A DNA stretch of 64,000 nucleotides, taken from positions 73,866,829 to 73,930,828 of the forward strand of contig OY804588.1 of assembly GCA_963680875.1 (NCBI GenBank), written 5' to 3'. Source of the stretch: Bathymodiolus brooksi. Its lineage: Eukaryota; Mollusca; Bivalvia; Mytilida; Modiolidae. Within the stretch, counting starts at the first letter, position 1. Each line of letters starts with the position of its first letter. Shown here piece after piece: positions 11,701 to 23,700 of the stretch. Both the position numbers and the translations under genes were made by a program. The notes below the pieces were generated by a model, which did no database searches, had not been told where the DNA came from, and was given only the letters and a program-made list of their open reading frames with translations.

Positions 11701-14700
11701 TAAAAAAAACATAAATCTATGCATACGAAAAACATACATCTATGCATAAAATAAACATACATTTTACTGTCGCATCAATAAAGCACATCTATACATACAG
11801 AAGACATACCTCTCACCTTCGAATCAATAAGAAACATCAAAACACAGATTCGTGAGGAGCGAACTGCATAATAGTATCTATCGTGGATACCACTAAACCG
11901 AATATAAAGACACTTGTTTCCTTCAACTCATTGAGAATATTCGTCAATGACTTAATTTTCCTATACATCAATTTTTGACTCATTGATTAATAGTTGGTGA
12001 CTGGTGATGGGTCGATTTTTTAGTTGCGGCTGCTGTTTCAGTTACTGTACATACTTAAAACATACCTTTTACAGTTCCATAACACACAAGGAAACCACAA
12101 AACGACACCAAATTCAGCAATGCGGAATCCTAGGTCGTAAAAATTCTGATCTAATATTGGTAAACTGAAATCAATAACAATTAAGTCCAGATCACATGTG
12201 TGCTTCTTTTTTTCTTTCAAATACTAAATATGTATTAATAGATATAGATCGAGGAAGTAGCGACAGAATTACCTAAATATAAAAATTATAATTGTTGATC
12301 GTGACGGAGGAAGTTCAAGATCATGGCTCCAAATGTCATAGTTTATGTTTATTTTACCAGCGTCATCAATCATTATTACAATTTAGTCATACCTGATGAA
12401 AATATTTATTTTGTCAGCGTCATCAATCATTATTACAATTTAGTCATACCTTATGAAGATTTCAGGTATTAAGATAATAATATTGTGACTTCACAGGAAC
12501 AATCTTTTATAAACATGCTACCTGCATTTTACTTTTTCTCCCGATCGACAGTTCTGAGGAGATGTGGCTAGAAAAAGAACTAGTGTTGAATATTATCTGT
12601 CATTTAAAGCAGGGGGTGAATGGTCGTCATAATTGAAGCCATTTTGTGCCGCTTGAAGGTAAGTTTTTACTTACAGCATTAGTTATTGTAGGGATAACAT
12701 TAAATGTGATAGTCGGTCAAATGCCCCTAAATGTCCACTAAACAACGGTGTGTCCATCGTTCAAACACTTGTTGTCAAACTCTCAAACACTTCGACAATG
12801 TTATTGCCACGAATATATTTGAGTTCCTACTGTGTGGACAATATCTTACTTCTATACCCCACTAAATAGAATTAGCTCCTATTTTAATACCACATGTTAG
12901 GAACTAATTTCTAAACTAACGAGGAGCATGAGAATATATTACATTGATTCATTAATTACCTGTTCTTCCATTTGTCTTTGGTGACATCAGATATAAGAAA
13001 AACTTATATTAAGAAAAATTTCCACAGAAGGCCCAACATTTTATGCTTTAGAGAAATTATGTCATCCAAAAATAAACAGAATCATATAAGTTGTGTAAAT
13101 TCATCAAAATTATCAATAAAAGAGTAAGTCCCCCTGACTAAATTTGATTAAATGAAACTCTGTTTGTATATGTTGTATATATTGTACATATGTTCTAATG
13201 TTTCTTTGTACCTATGTATATGGTGATGAGAATAAAGATAGTGTTGTATTGTTGTTGTTGACATGTGTAACTGCCAGGGGTCAACATAATTACCTGTTCT
13301 TCCATTTGTCTTTAGTGACATCAGATATGAGGAAGAGAGCTGTTACTAGCTGTAGACAGGCCTGGGCAATCAACTTCAACCTTGACATGTGCAACTGCCA
13401 GGGGTCAACATAATTACCTGTTCTTCCATTTGTCTTTAGTGACATCAGATATGAGGAAGAGAGCTGTTACTAGCTGTAGACAGGCCTGGGCAATCAACCC
13501 TAACCTTGACATGTGTAACTGCCAGGGGTCAACATAATTACCTGTTCTTCCATTTGTCTTTAGTGACATCAGATATGAGGAAGAGAGCTGTTACTAGCTG
13601 TAGACAGGCCTGGACAATCAACCCCAACCTTGACATGTGCAACTGCCAGGGGTCAACATGATTTTGTGTCTTCGTAAATGCTCCGTGAACCTAAAAGAAT
13701 TATATGATGCCAATTACTCTTGCATTAAATAATTATAACTAATCAACATAAATAGTAAATATAAAATGAAAAACAGAAATTACCACATCGTCAGAAGAGT
13801 TCAATAACTGGGTCTGAAAACAGAAATTACCACATCGTCAGAAGAGTTCAATAACTGGGTCTGAAAACAGAAATTACCACATCGTCAGAAGAGTTCAATA
13901 ACTGGGTCTGAAAACAGAAATTACCACATCGTCAGAAGAGTTCAATAACTGGGTCTGAAAACAGAAATTACCACATCATCAGAAGAGTTCAATAACTGGA
14001 TCTGACAACAGAAATTACCACATCGTCAGAAGAGTTCCATAACTGGATCTGAAAACAGAAATTACCACATCGTCAGCAGAGTTCAATAACTGGATCTAAA
14101 AACAGAAATTACCACATCGTCAGAAGAGTTCCATAACTGGATCTGAAAACAGAAATTACCACATCGTCAGCAGAGTTCAATAACTGGGTCTGAAAACAGA
14201 AATTACCACATCGTCAGAAGAGTTCAATAACTGGGTCTGAAAACAGAAATTACCACATCGTCAGAAGAGTTCAATAACTGGATCTGAAAACAGAAATTAC
14301 CACATCGTCAGAAGAGTTCAATAACTGGGTCTGAAAACAGAAATTACCACATCGTCAGAAGAGTTCAATAACTGGGTCTGAAAACAGAAATTACCACATC
14401 ATCAGAAGAGTTCAATAACTGGATCTGACAACAGAAATTGCCACATCGTCAGAAGAGTTCCATAACTGGATCTGACAACAGAAATTACCACATCGTCAGA
14501 AGAGTTCAATAACTGGGTCTGAAAACAGAAATTACCACATCATCAGAAGAGTTCAATAACTGGATCTGACAACAGAAATTGCCACATCGTCAGAAGAGTT
14601 CCATAACTGGATCTGAAAACAGAAATTACCACATCGTCAGCAGAGTTCAATAACTGGGTCTGAAAACAGAAATTACCACATCGTCAGAAGAGTTCAATAA

Positions 14701-17700
14701 CTGGGTCTGAAAACAGAAATTACCACATCGTCAGAAGAGTTCAATAACTGGATCTGAAAACAGAAATTACCACATCCACAGAAGAGTTCAATAACTGGGT
14801 CTGAAAACAGAAATTACCACATCGTCAGAAGAGTTCAATAACTGGATCTGAAAAACAGAAATTACCACATCGTCAGAAGAGTTCAATAACTGGGTCTGAA
14901 AACAGAAATTACCACATCGTCAGAAGAGTTCAATAACTGGGTCTGAAAACAGAAATTACCACATCGTCAGAAGAGTTCAATAACTGGGTCTGAAACAAGA
15001 AATTACCACATCGTCAGAAGAGTTCAATAACTGGATCTGAAACCAGAAATTACCACATCATCAGAAGAGTTCAATAACTGGATCTGACAACAGAAATTAC
15101 CACATCGTCAGAAGAGTTCCATAACTGGATTTGAAAACAGAAATTACCACATCGTCAGAAGAGTTCAATAACTGGATCTGAAAACAGAAATTACCACATC
15201 AGCAGAAGAGTTCAATAACTGGATCTGACAACAGAAATTACCACATCGTCAGAAGAGTTCCATAACTGGATCTGAAAACAGAAATTACCACATCGTCAGA
15301 AGAGTTCAATAACTGGGTCTGAAAACAGAAATTACCACATCGTCAGAAGAGTTCAATAACTGGATCTGAAAATAGAAATTACCACATCGTCAGAAGAGTT
15401 CAATAACTGGGTCTGAAATGGTAGAGACCTAGGCAAAATGGACACCCCTAGTTCACACACTAGTATTTATAACCAGCTCACTATCGTGGCTTAGTACATG
15501 GAGACCCCTAGTTCACACACTAGTATTTATAACCAGCTCACTATTGTGGCTTAGTACATGGAGACCCATAGTTCACACACTAGTATTTATAACCGGCTCA
15601 CTATCGTGGCTTAGTACATGGAGACCCCTTGTTCACACACTAGTATTTATAACCGGCTCACTATCGTGGCTTAGTACATGGGGACCCATAGTTCACACAC
15701 TAGTATTTATATCCAGCTCACTATTGTGGCTTAGTACATGGAGACCCCTAGTGCACACACTAGTATTTATAACCGGCTCACTATTGTGGCTTAGTACATG
15801 GAGACCCCTAGTTCACACACTAGTATTTATAACCAGCTCACTATTGTGGCTTAGTACATGGAGATCCCTAGTGCACACACTAGTATTTATAACCGGCTCA
15901 CTATCGTGGCTTAGTACATGGAGATCCCTAGTTCACACACTAGTATTTATAACCGGCTCACTATCGTGGCTTAGTACATGGAGACCCCTAGTGCACACAC
16001 TAGTATTTATAACCAGCTCACTATTGTGGCTTAGTACATGGAGGCCCCTAGTTCACACACTAGTATTTATAACCGACTCATTATCGTGGCTTAGTACATG
16101 GAGACCCCTAGTGCACACACTAGTATTTATAACCGGCTCACTATCGTGGCTTAGTACATGGAGACCCCTAGTGCACACACTAGTATTTATAACCGGCTCA
16201 CTATCGTGGCTTAGTACATGAAGACCCCTAGTTCACACACTAGTATTTATAACCGGCTCACTATCGTGGCTTAGTACATGGAGATCCCTAGTTCACACGC
16301 TAGTATTTATAACCGACTCACTATCATGGCTTAGTACATGGAGACCCAGAGTTCACACACTAGTATTTATAACCGACTCACTATCGTGGCTTAGTACATG
16401 GAGACCCCTAGTGCACACACTAGTATTTATAACCGGCTCACTATCGTGGCTTAGTACATGGAGACCCCTAGTGCACACACTAGTATTTATAACCGGCTCA
16501 CTATCGTGGCTTAGTACATGAAGACCCCTAGTTCACACACTAGTATTTATAACCGGCTCACTATCGTGGCTTAGTACATGGAGATCCCTAGTTCACACGC
16601 TAGTATTTATAACCGACTCACTATCATGGCTTAGTACATGGAGACCCAGAGTTCACACACTAGTATTTATAACCAGCTCACTATCGTGGCTTAGTACATG
16701 GAGACCCCTAGTGCACACACTAGTATTTATAACCGGCTCAATATCGTGGCTTAGTACATGGAGACCCCTAGTTAACACACTAGTATTTATAACCAGCTCA
16801 CTATTGTGGCTTAGTACATGGAGACCCCTAGTTCACACACTAGTATTTATAACCGGCTCACTATCGTGGCTTAGTACATGGAGACCCATAGTTCACACAC
16901 TAGTATTTATAACCAGCTCACTATTGTGGCTTAGTACATGGAGACCCCTAGTTTACACACTAGTATTTATAACCGGCTCACTATCGTGGCTTAGTACATG
17001 GAGACCCCTAGTGCACACACTAGTATTTATAACCGGCTCACTATCGTGGCTTAGTACATGGAGACCCCTAGTTCACACACTAGTATTTATAACCGGCTCA
17101 TTATCGTGGCTTAGTACATGGAGACCCCTAGTTCACACACTAGTATTTATAACCAGCCCACTATCGTGGCTTAGTACATGGAGACCCCTAGTTCACACAC
17201 TAGTATGTATAACCAGCTCACTATTGTGGCTTAGTACATGGAGACCCCTAGTTCACACACTAGTATTTATAACCAGCTCACTATTGTGGCTTAGTATATG
17301 TACTTCAATGATACTTAAACCAGTGGTATAGACCTAACGCACCCCTCTTAATCAAATGATATGGTAGTGTAAGTGTGTGTCACAAGTAAGTAAAATGTAA
17401 ACCCACACATTTAACTTGATGAGTAAAGGGTTAAACCAGTTGTATAGACCCAAAGCACCCCTCTTAATCAAATGATATGGTAGTGTAAGTGTGTGTCACA
17501 AGTAAGTAAAATGTAAACCCACACATTTAACTTGATGAGTAAAGGGTTAAACCAGTTGTATAGACCCAAAGCACCCCTCTTAATCAAATGATATGGTAGT
17601 GTAAATGTGTGTCACAAGTGAGTAAGATGTAAACCCACACATTTAACTGGATGGGTAGTGCTGTTGTAAGTTCTAATACTGAACTTAATACATACAATGT

Positions 17701-20700
17701 ACTATATGTATTCTTTGGGGACGCAAAAGTTGTCATGTAAATATATATATAATAATACCTTTACAAAAGAGATCAGGTGGCCTTTTCCATCATTTAAATA
17801 TTAGAGAATACACAAAGTTATCAATAGACATAATAATGAAAAACAATAGTCAACATTGAACTGGTGTACCCTCCTCGAGTGTGGTAGATCGTGTGTTCGA
17901 ACCCCAGTCGGATCAAACAAAACCCTCCTCGAGTGTGGTAGATCGTGTGCTCGAGCCCCAGTCGGATCAAACAAAACCCTCCTCGAGTGTGGTAGATCGT
18001 GTGTTCGAGTCCCAGTCGGATCAAGCAAAACCCTCCTCGAGTGTGGTAGATCGTGTGTTCGAGCCCCAGTCGGATCAAACAAAACCCTCCTCGAGTGTGG
18101 TAGATCGTGTGTTGGAGCCCCAGTCGGATCAAACAAAACCCTCCTCGAGTGTGGTAGATCGTGTGTTCGAGCCCCAGTCGGATCAAACAAAACCCTCCTC
18201 GAGTGTGGTAGATCGTGTGTTCGAGCCCCAGTCGGATCAAACAAAACCCTCCTCGAGTGTAGTAGATCGTGTGTTGGAGCCCCAGTCGGATCAAACAAAA
18301 CCCTCCTCGAGTGTGGTAGATCGTGTGTTCGAGCCCCAGTCGGATCAAACAAAACCCTCCTCGAGTGTGGTAGATCGTGTGTTCGAGCCCCAGTCGGATC
18401 AAACAAAACCCTCCTCGAGTGTAGTAGATCGTGTGTTGGAGCCCCAGTCGGATCAAACAAAACCCTCCTCGAGTGTGGTAGATCGTGTGTTCGAGCCCCA
18501 GTCGGATCAAACAAAACCCTCCTCGAGTGTAGTAGATCGTGTGTTGGAGCCCCAGTCGGATCAAACAAAACCCTCCTCGAGTGTGGTAGATCGTGTGTTC
18601 GAGCCCCAGTCGGATCAAACAAAACCCTCCTCGAGTGTGGTAGATCGTGTGTTCGAGCCCCAGTCGGATCAAACAAAACCCTCCTCGAGTGTGGTAGATC
18701 GTGTGTTCGAGCCCAAGTCGGATCAACCAAAACCCTCCTCGAGTGTGGTAGATCGTGTGTTCGAGCCCCAGTCGGATCAAACAAAACCCTCCTCGAGTGT
18801 GGTAGATCGTGTGTTCGAGCCCCAGTCGGATCAAACAAAACCCTCCTCGAGTGTAGTAGATCGTGTGTTGGAGCCCCAGTCGGATCAAACAAAACCCTCC
18901 TCGAGTGTGGTAGATCGTGTGTTCGAGCCCCAGTCGGATCAAACAAAACCCTCCTCGAGTGTGGTAGATCGTGTGTTCGAGCCCCAGTCGGATCAAACAA
19001 AACCCTCCTCGAGTGTGGTAGATCGTGTGTTCGAGCCCCAGTCGGATCAAACAAAACCCTCCTCGAGTGTGGTAGATCGTGTGTTCGAGCCCCAGTCGGA
19101 TCAAACAAAACCCTCCTCGAGTGTGGTAGATCGTGTGTTCGAGCCCCAGTCGGATCAAACAAAACCCTCCTCGAGTGTGGTAGATCGTGTGTTCGAGCCC
19201 CAGTCGGATCAAACCAAATACTACACATTTGGCATTTGCTGCTTTTCTGCTAAGCTCGCATCAATAAGGAGTAAAACTATTTGGCTCGGAATCAGAATAT
19301 TATAAGTTATTTACGTTCCTATCCGTAGATATGGAGATTTTAACACCCTGAAGTAGCCAAGTACATCCCGAGACGCAGCCGAAGGGTGTACAGGCTACTG
19401 AGGGGTGTTAAAATCTACGGATAGGAACGTTGATAACGAATTTATCCTCGGTTATAGTCAAAAATAAGACATTTTGGACCCCGACGGCCCACGTAAAAGT
19501 GACGTTTTCTTTGTTTTTGGAAAGAATAGGTAGAAAATATTTTGACGGCTTGTGGTTAAAATTTCAAATTTAACTCTCTTGAGGGGAGAAATATCGTAAC
19601 CCACGGGCAACTGAAGGAGAATCTATATATATCACTCAGCTCAAGATGAAAATATATTATATTGCTTCGAATAATACTGAAATTATTTGGCTTTCCAACC
19701 TTTTGCTTTGAGCGTACCTGATGACGGTTATTCCAGAAACACAACTGTATACTATTAAAGTAGGTACTAGTAGATATCTTGTATTTACATTAACTGCATT
19801 CCAACAACACGAATGTATGGTTGCAGTTTGTTCGATTGGTAAATCAAACGTTAGTTAGCATCACTCCTACAAAACTCAACAACATTCCCGCTCATTGATG
19901 ACTGACCTTAAGTACCCACTGAAGCTATTATTCGCAAAGGACGCCATTGAAATAAGGCTTGCATGGATGGTCACTGGTAGACAATTATCAACATTTAATT
20001 AAGTGGCATGAGAATTCCAATCAATAATTAAAATGTTATGTTTTATTTTTTATCATTTGTGTGGATTATTGATATATTTTTAACCTAAATATATTTTTAC
20101 CTTCCATAGTCTAAAGTAAAACAAAACACCATAAGAAGAGAATGAAGATACGACAAAGATAATAAAAATCCGTAATTTGAAGGTCAGACAGCACAAAGGT
20201 CAAAAGAAAAAGGGCAAAAAGACAAACAATGACCTGCAAAACACTACACAGAAAAGTAAAGATCGAGCAACAAGAACGTCATTAAATATCATGGATGAAC
20301 TCTGGTGCTCCGAAAGGGTAAGCAGTTCCCCCTTCACTAGGGGTACCTGTCGTATTGTTATAGCCATAAACCCGGTGATAAATCATAAATGAGAAAAGGA
20401 CCGCCAAGTGCTTATGACAAAGGCACCGATTGCACTGATAGTTGAAAATCCAACTATCATACGATTACGACAATGACATCCCCTCATACAGTGTATATGT
20501 CATTTTATCTTCAAATCAACAATATAGATGTTTGACTTAGTAAGAAGAATTTGAAGATAACAAACAGGTAATCAGAACCCGTAAAACTAAGAAGTACATA
20601 CAACACAATGGCAAAAAGACAAAAGAACAAACAACCATCTATAAAACATACACATAAAACTATAGATCGAGTAAAACGAATCCCACTAAAAACCGGGGGT

Positions 20701-23700
20701 AAACTGTTCCACTAGTGGCACTCGTCGTGTTAATCTATTTACTAACCTCGTGAATGAAAAAAAGGACCGGTGTTACATACTCATTTTTCCCCCTACTCAT
20801 TCCCCCCCCCCCCCCCCGGAAAAATGAGTATATACTAGTTTTTCCCCCGGAAAGATCAGTATATACTCATCTTTCCCCCTGATTTTTAGGGGGGAAATCT
20901 GAGTATATACTGAAGTTTCCCCCTCATACTCAATTCTCCCCCTTTGCATTGATAGACTATACAAGGGCAATAACTCCTATAAGGGGTCGACCCTATGGAG
21001 ACTTTTGTAGAGCTTTTGATGCTGAAGAAGGAAGATCACCTCTATTTTTCTCTATATGTAATACTTTTTGAAATATTAGCCAAGGACTGCAGTTTGACCC
21101 CTATGTTCTATTTTTAGCCATGGCGGCCATGTTTTTTCATCGACGGATATATAATTCACGACCACCGGAACCCCCCTGGATTCGCCAATGGTTATCTACT
21201 AATTTATTCTTAAGAATTTCAACTGTTTACAGTACACCGAGACACAACATAATTAGTTTTAAACTAAACAAACTATTTTGTGGTAGCTTGTTTGTTTGTA
21301 ATCGATCATTTTAAATAAAGATCAGTAACTATAGAATGGCAGTGTCCATCAATGACGCATAACTATGAATGATACAATTATTAGTTCTACTGTCAGAGTG
21401 TGGATTTGTTTTACCGAACATAATTATACCAATTTATCATATTATGTTCATTTCAAATGATGAACTAAACGGTAACAGTATTCTCTAAATTAAATTACTA
21501 CTATGAGGGGGGAAGGATCCTTTTCAGGACTCCGGGATGGTGTTTTTTTAAGCTCGAGAATTCGGGATTGACGATTTCGGGACTAAGGGGATTTCAAGTT
21601 TTTTAGTTCGGGGTTTCGGGGTCAGACTATATCAGCACAACTATTTTTTGCTTCGTTTCATGATCAAATTATTATAAAATTGAGCCATCTTGATAAATGC
21701 GTTTGTCTCCATCTTTTTTGATTGATCTACCGAAAGTGGTAGCACTATAATACCATATTCACACATATTCCGGATTGAAACTGAATCATTAGATCGAATT
21801 TAAATCCGTTATAATTGTCGTATCGGATTTGAAATCAGTTAGCGTTCGCATATGGTCAACCAATGCGTAATTGTTCGTCTGCATTGAATTTATCTGTGGT
21901 TTGCATATTGACTAGAAATTGTACTGAGGGATCTGGTGTTTGTTTAGATCGGATGAGGGATTTTTTCTGATTCGTCAACAAATGGTCATCAGGAGACATT
22001 GGAAACATTGTTAGTTTTTCAATAATCTTTTTTCAAGAAACACTGAAGCGATGGTATGGAAACGTGATTTGTATGTTCATTTTAAGGTCCTTGACAGGTC
22101 TTGTTACTTTTTGAGCACATCGGAAATTCAAAATCGTTGCCAGCGGAGGTCAAAGTTTGCTTTGAAACCATATGTAAAGCAACATTTTCATGGTCTACTT
22201 GGAAAACACTGAACAGAATTTAACCACACTTGGCAGAGGTGTTCACTATTATGTCCTACGCAAGTGTTGTTACTTTTCATGCCGATTCGTTAAAAAATGA
22301 ATAAAAGAAGAATGTGTCTGAGGACACGGAGTTCTCCGCTTTCAGCTAAGTGGGCCTAACTTCCAAGCCGTATATGGGATCTGGCTGCAATTGAACCTGA
22401 CCTGCATATTATGGTTGTAAACATTGTCTTGAAATTTCAGAGTCCTTTACAGGTGATAATGGTTTTTATGCCGATCGGAAATTCAAAATGGTCGACATCG
22501 AAGGTCAAAATTGCTTTGAAAACCTATGAATTACATTTTCGTAATCCCATTGAGAACCACTGAACATAATTTAACCAATTTAACTTTGAGGGTGTTCACT
22601 ATGAGGTACTACACAAGTGTTGTTTCTTTGGTGCAGATCGATAGGAGACTTTGAACATTCTGATTAATCGATTTTCAAGAACCACTGAAGGCATTGTCGG
22701 GGGAAATTTATTCAAGTAGTCGTCCTCCTCACTACCTTTCTCATCCTTCCTCTCCATCCTCTTCCTCACTGCCTCTCTCTCTCTCCTTCTTCTCCATCCT
22801 CCTCCTCACTACCTCTCTCCCTCCTTCCTTCCCATCCTCCTCCTCACTACCTCTCTCCCTCCTTCCTCTTCTCTACTTCTCTCCCTCCTTGCTCTCCTCT
22901 TCTTACTACCTCTCTCCCTTCTTCCTCTCCCTCCTACTCACTGCCTCTCTCCCTCCTTCATCTCAATCCTCCTCCTCACTACTTCTCCCTCATTCCTCTC
23001 CATCCACTTCCTCATTACCTATCTCCCTCCTTCCTCTCAGTCATCCTCACTACCTCTCTCCCTCCTTCCTCTTCTCTACTTATCTCCCTCCTTGCTCTCC
23101 TCTTCTTACTACCTCTCTCCCTTCTTCCTCTCATTCCTACTCACTGCCTCTCTCCCTCCTTTCTCTCAATCCTCCTCCTCACTACTTCTCCTCCCTCATT
23201 CCTCTCCATCCACTTCATCACTATCTCTCTCCCTCCTTCCTCTGAGTCATCCTCTCCCCCTCCTTCCTCTCAATCCTCCTCCTCACTACCTCTCTCTCCT
23301 TCTCCATCCTTCTCACTACCTCTCTCCCTCCTTCCTCTGGCATCCTCCTCACTACCGCTCTCCTTCCTTCCTCTCAATCCTCCTTACTACTTCTCTCCCT
23401 CATTCCTATCCATCCTCCTCACTACCTCTCTCCCTCCTTCCTCTCAGTCATCCTCACTACCTCCCTCCTTCCTTCCTCCCAGTCATCCTCACCACCTCTC
23501 CATCCTTCATTCCTTTCAATCCGCCACCTCATTACCTCTCTTCTCTTTCCTGTAATATTATCATCCACCTCATTACCTCTGTCTTTCTTTCGTCTCCATC
23601 CTCCTTATTAACTCTTCCTAATTACCTTCTCCGTATACTTTTCTCCTCCGTCGTCATCATCATCCTCCTTATTACCTCCTCCTCACTACTTCTCTCCTCC

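Noticed and set aside
13198..13413. Plus-strand 71-codon frame
   Set aside because: Antisense of the tandem TM6 exon copies, which have matching splice sites and phase on the minus strand.
15544..17331. Repetitive [18 protein letters not shown] frames resembling membrane proteins
   Set aside because: 60-bp tandem array; hydrophobicity is accidental and the frame is interrupted at several units.
17863..19215. CRISPR-like array
   Set aside because: Units are directly adjacent without unique spacers and the genome is eukaryotic; the same applies to every other array here.
17801..19305. Four overlapping open frames of 463-475 codons on both strands
   Set aside because: They are produced by a 54-bp stop-free tandem unit; protein repeats perfectly in every frame and there is no start context or non-repeat domain.
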